Assembly (NCBI GenBank): GCA_027625915.1
Contig: JANTQA010000030.1
Coordinates: 1,984,001-2,048,000 of the forward strand
Reading direction: 5' to 3'
DNA length: 64,000 nt
Source of the DNA: Anaeramoeba flamelloides
Lineage: Eukaryota; Metamonada; Anaeramoebidae
A program made the position numbers and the translations under genes. Each line of letters opens with the position of its first letter. Position 1 is the stretch's first letter. Below the pieces are notes generated by a model. It did not search any database, was not told where the DNA came from, and was given only the letters and a program-made list of their open reading frames with translations. This document shows positions 24,701 to 36,700 of the stretch, piece by piece.

Positions 24701-27700
24701 TTTAAATCATGAAGTAAGAAATAAAGAGATGTTTAGAGATAAGCGATTTCCAAAAAAGTTGGGCAAATTTATTTTATTATATATTTATTAAAGTCAATCT
24801 TCAAAAAAGTATTTGAATATACAAAATCATTAACTACCATTTATTGATTCTTGATTATAATTCAATTTATTTCTTAGCAATGTATTACATAACTAAAAGA
24901 TATTAAATTTTCTCATCTCGATTTTATCTGAAATTTTATAGAGGTGAAAATTGGTGTTTATTATTTTCTTTTTGATCTAAAAAATCGTTTTCATAACTTG
25001 TTTAATCTCAACAAAATTTCAAATAGAATTGAAAACATATAACTGAATTTTATTGTTTAAAAATTAATATGTACCCTTTTCATATTTTCGGTTTTTATTG
25101 AAATAGGTCGTACATTGTTTTCTCCAAAAAAAGTGCTATTTTTTTTTTTTTCATTTTTTGGAAATATTTCATCAAACATATTTTGAAATAAATACCTAAA
25201 CCATTGATTCAATAGGTATTAATATTAAACGTAATTTGGTATTGTCAATTTATGAATAGCTCTACTAACAAAGATGATTTTTTATGAAATGTAAAAACAA
25301 AATGCTCCACTTTTTTGGAAATGCCTTATTATTTTTATTGATTTATAGGAGAATTTTTTAAAAAAAAAAACAATAAATCACATCTAGCAAATCCAAAAAT
25401 TTTCAGAAAAAACTTTTTTTGAAATAAAATTTAAAGGATTGGTCATCTAAAAATTAAAAACTACAAAAAAGCATTTTAAAAAATTTTTCAACATTATGTT
25501 TGAGTGATCTATTATTGGATTTAATTTGTTTAAAAATTCTTTTGTTTTCATATGTCTAAAGTGTAACCCTGTTTCTAAAATTGAGTTTATTTTGAATAAA
25601 TATTTTTTAGCTTTAAAATTTATATCCAAAAAAAAATATTGAAAATTTACGTATTCTCTATTGAGGTAAATGTTGATTGTTTTATTGGTTTCTGAAAACA
25701 AAGACATTGGATAATGTTTTTATAAAATAACAATATTTTAGAATTTGGATTATTTATAATACATGTGGTATTTATGAGTTTTTAATTATATTTGATCAAA
25801 TTCAATAAAAATACTTTTAAACTCTTTAAATCTGAGTTAAAAAAGAAAAAGAAATCAAAAAAATGATATTAGAACTTTTGTAAATCAATCAATTAATTGT
25901 CTCATTATTTTTTAAGCCAATTAATTTTTTTTATTAACTAAAAAAAAAAAAATTAATTCATGCTATAATAAAACTAAAATTTGTATGTATATTTTTTTAA
26001 ATGATTTTTGATGTTGCTTTTTGTAAATTGCACAATTGTGTTTTATGAATTTCGGATTATTGTTGTTCGGAGAGTTTAGAATTATTTATCATTCCAAAGC
26101 CCCCATAGTTGTTCATATTTAAAACGGATTTTACATTTGGAAGTGTTTTTTTTTTTTTTTTTTTGCTTATTAATACTTGTATTTTACAATTTTACAATTG
26201 AAAAGGTTGTTGTGGCATTTGAGGTTTGATTTCGGTGTTTTGTTTCATAATTTTTTAATATATATCCTTAAAAGTGTTATCCAAAATTTCAAAAAAAAAA
26301 CTTTGATTTATTATTTTTACATTAATGTATTTTGTAAATTATTATGTTTTTGTAAAAAATATAATCTTGATTAAAAATGAAATTTGTTGTTTAAATATTA
26401 TTCTTGAAAAAATTAATTTTACAAAAATTTAATGTAAAATTCCAAAAATTTGGACACAGCCAAAATAATTTCAAGAAGAATAATATTACACCTGTTTCAT
26501 TCAATTTGTAATTAATTATTATTTTAACAACTATTTTTATCATTTTTTGTCTTGTCTTTTTTGTTTTTTGTTTTCATTTTCTTTTTCTCACTTGTGTAAT
26601 CTTTTTCGTTAGATCGGGTTGAATTTTATAATAATTAATTAAGGTTAAAGTTGAGTTCAGTTAAATAGAAAAACTCATACAATTATTTGATGGTATCTTA
26701 ACATTTGATCGATTCAATAATTGTTGTTGAAATTACAACAAATTTACCAATACATTTTTTGTTCTGCTCGTTTCATAATTTTTAAAAACACAATTTTTTT
26801 TTTCATTTTTTATTATTTTTTTCTTTTATTTGGAAAAAAAATGATTACATATAAAAACATTAATTTGGGGTAACTTACTATGGTTTTATATTAGGTTTGG
26901 AAAAATACAATAAATTGAGTTTTTTTTTTTGTCTTTTTTTGATTTTGGATCTGTCCAAATTTTTGGAATGGGGTTTATATATATATATATATATATATGT
27001 CTATCTGTAATTTAATTAGTCCTAATTTAATAAGAAAAAATTATTTATTAAACAGATTCTAGTTTGGGATATTATCTATAAACATTAAAAGTGTAGTCAT
27101 TATTATTATTATATATAAGCTATTGGTTAGTATATTTACGAACATTAAATGATGAATATTAGATGACAATTAAATGTTAAAATTTATTCTTTTAGATTCA
27201 AAAATTTTTTATTCATTTTATAATTAAAGCCTCAGTATTGGTACAAAAGAAAAAATTGTGTATCTTTTTTCATAATTTTTTTGTTTATGAGTTATTTTTG
27301 TTCTTATACACCCACTATCACTTTAAAAAGAGCATTTGACAAAAATTTACTTTGGTGTTAAATTTAAAAAAGGAGACTATAATAAGTTAGCACTGTTCTA
27401 CAATCCTCCAAAATAAAGAAATTCTTTCAATCAATTTACATAATTTCTTTTATTGTTTATCAGATTTATTGAAATAATTTTAGATATTTTTATTCTTGTG
27501 GCACACTAATTCTTAATGGAATTTATGTTAGATAATTTTTTAAATACCAAGTATGTTTACTAGATGCCCTAAGTTGAAAGAAATTAATTTAAGTCCAATC
27601 AATAAATCAAAGGTACTGTCATTTTCCAATTAATAAATGGAAAATTTGATTTAAATTTCCCAAAAAAAAGATTTTAACAAGGATGAAAGAACTCAAATGA

Positions 27701-29250
27701 TCTTTACAAATTGATCCACAAATGATTTTTTTTTCCATTAATTTGGCTTATCTTGATTAAACTTTGGAGACAAAGTCAAATTCTTTATAATTGGAAAATT
27801 AGAGTAAGAAAAAAAAAAAAAAAGAATAAAAATAATTAAACAAAAATTGTTCAAAAATGAAATGAATTTCTTCAAACCTGAGGAATGGTGCCCGACTTCT
27901 GATCTCTTTCTGCCAACAGCATCAATTTCGTCTATAAATATGATTGCGGGTTTATTTTCTTTTGCTTTTTTAAAAAGGTCTCTCACCCTCGCTGGTCCGA
28001 CACCGACCCACATTTCCACGAATTCAGAACCAGAAATTGTGAAAAAGGGAACGTTTGCTTCCCCTGCAGCTGCCTTAGCAAGTAAGGTTTTGCCCGTGCC
28101 AGGTGGCCCTACTAATAACGCGCCGTGTGGGATTTTGGCACCAATACGAGAATATTTCTGAGGGTTATTTAAAAAATCTATCATTTCTCGAATTTCCTGT
28201 TTTGCTTCGTCTAAACCAGCAACGTCATCAAAAGTAATCAATTTTTCGGAATCTGGCTTTGTGACATTGGGCTTTGATCTTAGCGCAGAGAAGTAATTGG
28301 AAGGCCCTCGCTTTCTTGACGATGAAGTATTAAGATAAACTATTATAAAGATCGAGACAAGCATACCAATGATTTCTGGTCGATCAAAAAAATTAGAAAC
28401 GATTCCAAATTCCTGGCCTGAGTACAACACAGGCGTTCGATCGTGAACTGAAATACCAAGTTCGTTTTCTGCAATTTCTAATCTTTTTTCAAAATATTCC
28501 AAATTAGGCACAACAAAAAAAAAATGTGTGTAAGGTTTATTTTCATCTGGCAATGGTAAAGTTTTGGGGCATACATTGCTCTCGTGTTTCATTACTACAG
28601 TTATGGATTGCCCTTGTACAATAAGTTTTTCAACCTTACATTGATTAAAACAAAAAGGAATATTTTATTATTAGTTTTTTTTTTTTTTTTTTGTTATTTG
28701 TTTTTGAATAGGGAAGAAGTGTTAATTTTCAAAAGTTCAATTTTTTGGTTTTGAAAGGAACTCTATAAAGAACAAAGAAAGTTTTTTACTTTATTAGTAG
28801 GAAGCACATCAGATCTAAAAACTTGCCATGAAATTTGTGGGACATCCTTTTTTTGTGCTTCGTATAACTTGTATAGCCCATAAAAACTTGTTTCAGCAAG
28901 CAACAAAGCCAAAGTTATCTTTTTAAAATTTGGCCGAAATTGCCACCAACGGGATTGATTTTTTTCTTTTTCATATTTTTTTTTTTTTTCTTTTACTTTT
29001 TCTTGTTCTTTTTGTTTTTTTTCTTTTTCTTTTATTTTTTCTTTTTCTTGGTCTTTTTCTTTTTCTTGGTTTTTTTTTTTTTCTTGGTCTATTTTTTTTT
29101 CTTTCTCCTTTTTTCTTTTTCATCTTTTGGTTCTTGTTCTTCGAATTTTTGAAGTTTTGAATTGAAAAATCGAAGATGGGACTGAGGTACAAAACTTGGA
29201 ATTTTAGTAAGACTATGGTGGTTCGGAATACTTTTTGTTAAACGAAACAT
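21791..29250 (-). CDS. Mitochondrial m-AAA protease subunit (AFG3/Yta12 type), 3 exons, ~835 aa, one apparent frameshift
   Basis: Exons on the minus strand: 29250-28790, 28634-27878, 23079-21791; stop TAA. A mitochondrial presequence ([18 protein letters not shown]) leads into a Lys/Glu-rich segment, then the intermembrane FtsH-ext domain between two hydrophobic segments ([30 protein letters not shown]). The AAA module follows: Walker A GPPGTGKT at about 330, Walker B IIFIDEID at about 385, and arginine-finger region [20 protein letters not shown]. The M41 peptidase has HESGH at about 556 and Asp in AQDDLSKVT at about 631. The enzyme would extract and degrade inner-membrane proteins. The acceptor of exon 3 completes Gly in [15 protein letters not shown] exactly as in AFG3L2. 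In exon 1 the reading frame shifts at an A-tract at 29100-29092, just before a TAG; one extra A would restore a coherent reading. The C-terminal 70 residues are Asn/Ser-rich and not conserved. Confidence 0.9.
23270..23806 (+). mobile_element. Family D non-autonomous element, copy 2
   Basis: The termini AATTCAAAATTTTCCACACAG and GTGTGTTAAAAATTTTGAATT are inverted repeats, with the outer right end GGGGTTTATATA. The interior shares CTTTGATCGATCAA, AAATAGAAGAACTCA and TTGTTTTGCTC with the copy at 26431. Confidence 0.65.
24737..25330 (+). mobile_element. Family A element, copy 2 (~594 bp)
   Basis: The left end is ATAAGCGATTTCCAAAAAAG and the right end is CTTTTTTGGAAATGCCTTAT, an inverted repeat of about 20 bp. 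Interior blocks match 2881-3495 and 35690-36270 in order and orientation. No coding capacity. Confidence 0.65.
26431..26977 (+). mobile_element. Family D non-autonomous element, copy 3 (~547 bp)
   Basis: Inverted termini: AATTCCAAAAATTTGGACAC on the left and GTCCAAATTTTTGGAAT on the right, followed by GGGGTTTATATATAT. The interior has AAATAGAAAAACTCA, ACATTTGATCGATTCAA and TTTTTGTTCTGCTC, shared with the copy at 23270. Confidence 0.7.
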
Positions 29251-30449
29251 AGCAAAAAGAAAAAGAAAAATTCTAAATTATAAAAAATATAAGCACAAAA
29301 ATCTTTGATGTATCGAAAATATTTTCAAAATCAGTTGAAATCTTTCAATTCAATTCCTGTTATATGGTTTACTTTCGGAATTTATTTCAGAATCATGTCT
29401 TGAAATTATTTTCTTTTTTAAACTTTGCCAAAAAAAAATTGTTTTGACATCTAGAAATGTTTTCAAAGTGATTTTTAATAAACGGAACGTTAAAGTTTGA
29501 CAAATAATTCAACAAGAATTTTCTTGCTTTAACGAATCTTCATTATTTTGAATTTTCATTTTCTCACTTTTGAAAAACAATTATTGATTACAAGAGGCAA
29601 TATCGATCTTGAGTAATCAATTGATAAAGTACCAATAGTAGAACTTAACAATTAAATATTTAGTTTCTTTTTGAAAATGGTTTAAGATTGACGTTGAAAT
29701 TCTAATTGATTTGAATTAAATCTATCATGTTTAAGGTTGATCAAAACCAAACCTAATTATTGACTTAGAATTTTTACTTGAACTCAAACATATTTACCAA
29801 AATCCCCAAAAGGAATTATTGACCATAGAAAAAAAAGACATATATTTTTTGAAACAAAATCACTGAAAAATTGTAAGATCAAAGAGAATAGTTAACATCC
29901 AAAATTCAGCAACCGTATTATCTAGAATCATAAAATCTGAGTAACCAAATCAACAAAGTGTTAATTGATTAAGTAAATACATGTTATTTTTTCTAATTTT
30001 GACAAGTTTCATTCCCCGATTAATAAAAGTTATTTTTTAATTAAAATTTCTGAAATCAAGTGTTTCTACTTAATGAGGAGAAACAATAAAGCTGATCTTC
30101 AGAAATTACCTCAAAATTAAAAATGTTAAATTGTGTACCCCCAACCTCTTGATCGTTTGTGATAAAATTGTTCTAATTAATAGGGAATCTAATAATAATT
30201 AAAGTATGTTATCAAAAACAAGTAAAATACATAAAAAAGGTTTTAGATTACTTTTAACAAAATATTTATTACAAAAAAAAAAATTATTATGTATGACAAT
30301 TAACAAAAAAAAAATTCAAAATTTTACTTTTTTTTTCTAGAATTCATAATATCATTCAATGTTTGATGAAAGTTATTCTATAAATTGAAATATAATTCCA
30401 GTAACAAATATTTTATGAATAAAAAAAAAAAATCATTTGGAATTATCTA

Positions 30450-31095
30450 AATTAAAAATCTATTTAAGAGTATAGTCACTTAATGTGAATCGGTTCGTTT
30501 CTCAAGGGGGTTTTTATGATGGAAAATACAATTACAAAATAGAATATTTTTTTGTGTTGAAACAATTTTAATATCAAAAAAAAAAGAAAAAAATAGATAT
30601 AAAATACAGAAAATTCAATTAATAAAAAAAAGTTTAATAATATATCAATCAAAAATTTCACAAATTCAAAAAAAAATATTTCAAGATCTTTTCAAAAAAA
30701 TAAATTAAAAAAAAATAAATAAAAAAAACGCTCCAATAAATAAAAAAATACAAATTGTAAAAAAAAAAATCATGTGATCTTATAAAAAAAATTTATTGAA
30801 AAAAAATGTTAGAGATTAAAATAACAAAAAAAAAGTTTCACAAGGAATCACATTGATAAAAAATCAATCAAATCAACAAAATTTTAAAGGGATCCTGAAA
30901 AAACAAAATAAATAAATAAATAAAAAATTCATCTGATGTAAATTTTATAAATAGAAATAATAAAAAAAAAAAATAAAAAATTCCTCAATTTCAAAAAAAT
31001 AGAAATTTGAAACAAATATAATTTTTTCTTATTTTATATTTCCCAATGTTTAAACATTTTGGATTTCCAACTAATTATTTTCTTTCAGTAAAAAA
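30450..31095 (+). repeat. A-rich dispersed repeat family G, copy 1
   Basis: It shares TTTAAGAGTATAGTCACTT at its left with TTTAAGAGTCAAGTCACTT near 38430, then repeated internal words (AAGTTTCACAAG, ATCATGTGATCT or ATCACAGGATCT), and a right block with TTTTCTTATTTT that recurs near 39900. Internal subrepeats of about 60-100 bp are visible. Confidence 0.45.
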
Positions 31096-33153
31096 TATTT
31101 TTAACCACCATTTAATATAATTTGAGGTTTTTTATTACTCTCTACCTTTGAGGAAAATAATAATTATACTATATTCTTTCTAAAAAAATAAATCCTTTGG
31201 AAAATGACAAATATCAAAAATAATATCAAAGTGTGGCACTTCAAACTGAACACAATTGTATTCAATGCTAAATCCCATAACGATTTAAATTGTAAATTTG
31301 GTATAACTCTTTTTTTTTTTTCAATTTATATCCTCGGTTTTGATAAATATCAAATAAGAATTCGAATAAAAATGGTATTATGTTATAAATTGGGTCTTTT
31401 AAACAAGGAAAAAAGTTCAACAAATTTTTTAAATGCGAATATTAGTGAAAACAAAAAATAAGATCAATTAATAAAAAGAAACAAATTAACTTTTAAGAAT
31501 GATTTATTAAACATCCTTAATATAAAAAAGCACTATTTTTTTCTAATTAATATTTTTCGAAATCATTTTATAATTTTATTTGACAACTACTGTGATAATT
31601 TTTTTTTTTGGAATAAAAACACTCCCAAATTTTAAATATTTGAAAATATTTTTTGAAATTTCTGTGCAATTTTTTATTTTTTTTTGAAAAATTGGGTTGA
31701 GAAACTTTTGAACACAAAGAATAAGTTAATATATTAAATTAGAATATTTTTTCAGAAAGTTTATCTTATTTAAATAATTATTTTGTATTTTTACCATTTT
31801 AAAAATAAAAAAACCTTTGAAGATCAAATTAGTCTCTTTTTTGAAAATAAAATTCCCATAATTTAGAATTTGTTTTAGTAAATGGGTTAAATTAAGAGAT
31901 TTTATATAAAAAATACATAATTTCAAGTTTGAATTCAATTATTTTAGCAAAAAATATTTTCAAGAATATATTAAATCGAAACTTTAATAATTTTTATTTT
32001 TTTCATTGAGTTTTAAAAAAGATTTTTTATACAAAGTATTTCTCCAGTTTTTCGTTTTTAGTGTTTTTTTGAGTTGTATGGGGTATTTTCTAACCAATTG
32101 AATTAATAAGAACAATTTAAATCCACCTGACAATCGAAATCAATATGGCGGATTTGGGGATCTTAAAAATAGTCAATTTTTTCAACAAATTTTTATTGAT
32201 AGATCAATGAAAAACAAGCCACACCAAAAGATAATATTTGAAAAAACTGTTATTATATAGAATCCCACTTTTTATATCAAATCATTTATTTATCCTTATT
32301 CAATTGGTCTTAATTTGAGTTTTCAGTAAGGTTCCCAATTAAAAAGTGTTTTGTACTTTTTTCACCTGTTTAACTTTTTTTCCTAAAAGGTTAAGGATAA
32401 AATACTTATTTTTGCTTTATGCATTAGAGGGATCATTATAATATTTTTTTCATTAGGACTATTTATTTGTCTTATGTTGGTCGGATTCGGATGTATAAAA
32501 TACACGGTGGTTTGATCTATTTTAGAATTGGTATTAGAGTTAAATTTTGGAATTATTTTTTATCACCGAAATAAGATATTTTTTTCATAAAAAATCGAAT
32601 TTCTTTACTCAATATTTAAAATGTTAACAATCCTGAAGATTTTTGAATCCAAAAAGTGTTTTGTATTTCCTTTACTTTTAAAAAATATAAAAATCAAACC
32701 TTTTTCATGAGTTTTGCACTTAAAATGCCATTAAAATAGAAAAATAATTTTTTTTTTAATTTCCCAATTTTGAAACACAATTACATCCCACCTTTACTGA
32801 CAAAAAATTACAAATGAAAACATTGTACTTCCAAATATATTCACACTCGATAAAAATCGAAAAGTGATATTTCTTGTTCAAAATTGTAAAAGATCAGAAA
32901 AGATCATTTAGGATTTTAAAGTAAGGGTTTGTTAACAGAAAAATATTAACTACAAATTTTCAATAGATTCTAATACTAATAATTTAAATAAGATTAATAT
33001 AAACTAAAATTCAAAATAAATGGCCCACCTTATATTTCAATTTTGAATTGCTTTTGTATCGTTTTGAAGTTTTTCCTCTCACAATGAATAGTTTGCAAAT
33101 AAATCATTTTTTCTCTTATTTATTTTTTCAAAAGTGTTTTGTAAAAATGGAAA

Positions 33154-33321
33154 ATGAAAATGAAAAATTTGAAAGAAGTAACAGATGAATTAATGGAAAA
33201 ATTTCGTTTCAAATATGACAAAGAGATTAGATTTAGTTATTCAAAGGGAAGGAGAATCGATAAATGGGTTTTATTAATTTTTAAAAAAAATTTTTTTCAT
33301 GTAATGCTTCATTCAAAATAA
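33154..33321 (+). CDS. Possible short ORF of 55 codons, function unknown
   Basis: ATGAAAATG opens a frame of charged, non-repetitive composition (LKEVTDELMEKFRFKYDKEI, RRIDKW) that ends in TAA. This is unlike the Phe/Asn/Lys shadows around it. It could be a small gene, an exon ending at CAT/GTAATG, or a remnant of an element. No homology recognised. Confidence 0.2.
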   Translation: MKMKNLKEVTDELMEKFRFKYDKEIRFSYSKGRRIDKWVLLIFKKNFFHVMLHSK

Positions 33322-33796
33322 ATGTCCCAATTTTTTTTAAAATTTTTTTTTAACTTTTTTTATTTTATTTTTTGAAGAAAAACAAATACCCCTGGAGTAG
33401 TGAACCAAATACTAAAATAAAAATTTTGATATTATAATAGATAACTACAAGTATTAAAAATATTTTTCTTTAAATTTTGATTTTTGATGGGCCAATGATT
33501 TTGAATGATAGTTTATATCTATAATTAAAAAGGATATAAGGGTCAAATCATTCATATCTAAAAAAAAAAAAAACATAAATTTATTTATTTTTAAATTCAG
33601 CAGAATACTGATTTATGAATAAATCATTAATTATATAAAATATATATAAAATTATCTAATGATGATATTATTTTCTTTCATTTTTTTTTTTGGTAATTAT
33701 CAATTTTTCATGATTTAAAATTAATCATAAAAAAAAAAAAAAAAATTATAATTTTAAAAAATAAACAAATATTTTCCAAAAAAAGGGGTTATTAAC

Positions 33797-36700
33797 TTAA
33801 TTAATTTTTTCCTTACAGTCAATATGGTGTAAATGAAATGAATTATGCTTATTTAAAGATTTTTTATTCAAATTTCCCCAGACTTTCATTTCCTTTTTTA
33901 AAGATGTATTAATTTTGGTATATTGATAAGTTCTTCTGGACAAATTCGCATTATTAAAAGGCAATTCGAATTTGGTTGTTAAAAATATTAGAAGTTTACT
34001 TGATAAAATACCAGACACCTTAGCAATTATAAATGTTACTAGTATACCGAACAATTGAGAAAGGGGCTGTTTTGATCCAGCTGGGAAATGTTTGATTCTA
34101 TTGTAAATTTTTGGATCGGTTGATCGAATAACTATAATACTTGAAACAACTGTAAATAACCCGCCAAGAAATGCTAAATCAAATAAATTATCAAAAAAAA
34201 AGAATTAGAAAAAGAAAATTTAATTTAATTCGGAAATTTTGTTTTTTTTAATTTTTATCATATGAATTAAAACTAGAGAAAATTTTTAAGTAAAAGTCAA
34301 AATAAATATAAAAAAAATTTATAATCATTAAATTATATATTTAAAGATCAGTAATTTTTTCTTCAAAATATTTAATTAAAAAAAAAAAAAAAAAAAAAAG
34401 ATTTTATTCATTATGAGTGTTATTGTAGGGAGAATTATACTTACCTGGAAGATATAAAAGTTCATTATAAAAATTTTGTTTCTTTGTAACTGGAGAATTT
34501 AATAAATGATTTAATTGTTTTCTTTTCAAGACACCCATCGCCCCCGATACTAAACCAATAGAAATAGATCCTATATGAGAGAGATAAATATGTGACACGC
34601 TTGCAGTTGAAATGGTAGCTAAAGTAAATATTTAATAAGAATAATAAAATAATAGTAATAATATATTTATATATATATATGAAAAGATTTTTGGCCAAAA
34701 AAATACTCTTGTATTTCGTAAAATAAATGTTTTTTGAAAATTTTGTCTTCTCAGTACTACCATTTTTACAAACTTTCTAGTCGTAAAAAAATTTTAAATT
34801 TATTAAAGAATTGATTTTCATAAAATTAAGGTTTAAGATGCTCACAATAATAAGCTATTTCCAAAAAAAAAAACGGACAAATTTATTTTAAACTATCTGT
34901 CGCTATTTGTGCAAAGGTGAGATAATAAGCAATATATTTTTCTTGATAGGGTGATATTTATTGCACACAGAAAGAATACTATTTTGCATGTTATCGAAAC
35001 AATGAGTCAAATTGCGTAAGTTATTATTTGTTGAAATGTGATGATCTTCAATGAAAAAAAATTAATTAAAAAAAAAAAATAGATAAAATTCTTAAAAGTT
35101 TTTTTTTCATTTAATTTTTGATCATTAAAGCTAGATGAATTTTCAAATTCTAATAAAAGTATTAAAAGTAAATTAGTCTCAATTACAAAAAAATTAACTT
35201 TTTCTAAATCACAACATTTTTAAAAGTTTATTTTCTTCACCGTATTTAAACTCTCAAAATGAATGACACTAGCCAATAAAAACACATTTTTAATTCTATT
35301 TTTTTTATTCATAAAAAACATTACTGGTTAATTAAGATCTAGTTAAAATCCACATTTCTTCTATCCATCTGTCTCTTCTATTTTTTTTATACATTTAGAG
35401 ACTTTAATGAAAAAATCAACCATTTATTTCTCAAAAAAAAACAAAAAAAAAGAGAAAAAACCAATAATACTCATAATCGGTAGAGTATTATTAAATGAAG
35501 ATCTTTTTTCTGGAAATAACCAATATAAATATTCTTAGAAAAAAAGTTATTTTTTTTTTTTTTTTTTTTTTTTTTTTATTGTTTAAGGGAGGAGTTTTTA
35601 GTTCCTCTTGTTTATCCGAATTCCTAAATTGTGATTTAGAAATTTTTTAAAAAAGTTATTTTTTATCATTTTTTTAGCTTAGCTTTCAATAAAAAAAAAT
35701 AACTTTAGTAAACTTAATTCTAATATGCTTATTCAAATATCCAAAATGGTTATTTGCTAGATATAGATTGTTCACAATAATTCAATTTTTTTATTCGAAA
35801 GACATTACTTGATCAAAGAATTGAAAGTTTATGATCTCAATTTTATATGATATTTTTTAAAGTGTGAGAAATTAGTGTTTATTGTTTTCTTTTTGATCGT
35901 ATTTTGTTTTTTAAAGGAGTCTAAACTTGATAAAATTTCAAAGATAAGGGGGGGGGGGGGCTTATAACTGTATTTTATTCTTTAAAAAACTGTTTACATC
36001 CTTACGATATTGCTAATTTTTTATTGAAATTTATTTGTGTCTTTGTTTTTTTTTTTTCTCGAAAAAAAGTGTTTTATTTTTTTTTAATTTTTTGGAAATA
36101 TTTTGATCAAGATGTTCAGAAATTCAAATACAATAGGTCCCTGATTCATTCAATATTAATATCTCTCTTAATTTTATATTACCAATTTACAAATAGAAAC
36201 ACTTATTAAGAAAATATTATTTTAAATATATAAAAAAAAATATGCACCACTTTTTTGGAAATACCTTATCGATAGATTGATTATTACAAAATAGATAGAC
36301 ACTCTCCCCCCCCCCAGCTCAGGGATCGTAATCCTTAATATTATGTTTTGAAAAATACAAAAAAATTTCTAATGACTGTGCCTTTTAGACACTCTTTGAA
36401 TTAGAAGACACAATTTTAGTCACTTCAAAATTTCTCTTTCAACAAGGCTAAGTGTTTAACACTTAGTTCTTAACAATAAATCCGAAAATACAAAAAATTG
36501 AGTTTTTTTTTTTGCCTACTTTTGCTTTTGGTTGTGTTACAATTTTTGGAATTGGGGCTTATATTTCATTTTTGATTGTAAAGAAGTGTGTTTGAAATTT
36601 TTATATTAATATGTTCTTTTAATCAAGATTCTGAAGAGAATGGCAGTATGATGAAAAGGGATAAATCAAATAAAAGGAATAATTTGAAATTCTTACCTGC

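Larger units (their letters stand above)
23080..27877 (-). other. Giant intron 2 of the m-AAA protease (4798 nt)
   Basis: The donor is CAG/GTTTGA and the acceptor CTAAAG/GAACAA. The joined codon gives Gly at the conserved position between the AAA Walker B region and the second region of homology. It contains two family D copies (23270-23806 and 26431-26977) and a family A copy (24737-25330). ORFs in it (for example 25447-25707 and 26177-26374) look like chance. Confidence 0.8.
29251..33796. other. Intergenic region between the m-AAA protease and the Rh-like gene
   Basis: This is 4.5 kb between two minus-strand genes. It contains an A-rich dispersed repeat (family G) at about 30450-31095, a possible 55-codon ORF at 33154-33321, and a short open frame at about 32105-32261 (NQYGGFGDLKNSQFF) without a start. 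No complete gene is recognisable. Confidence 0.5.

Noticed and set aside
21791-28634. Bacterial FtsH contamination or an endosymbiont gene
   Set aside because: The gene has GT-AG introns, a mitochondrial-type presequence and the FtsH-ext domain of the eukaryotic AFG3/Yta12 family.
28930-29160. Phe-rich hydrophobic plus-strand ORFs
   Set aside because: They are antisense to the Lys-rich N-terminal segment of the m-AAA protease.
30450-31095. Possible CRISPR-like or satellite array
   Set aside because: Repeated words are irregular in spacing and diverged, and the context is eukaryotic; better explained as a dispersed A-rich repeat.
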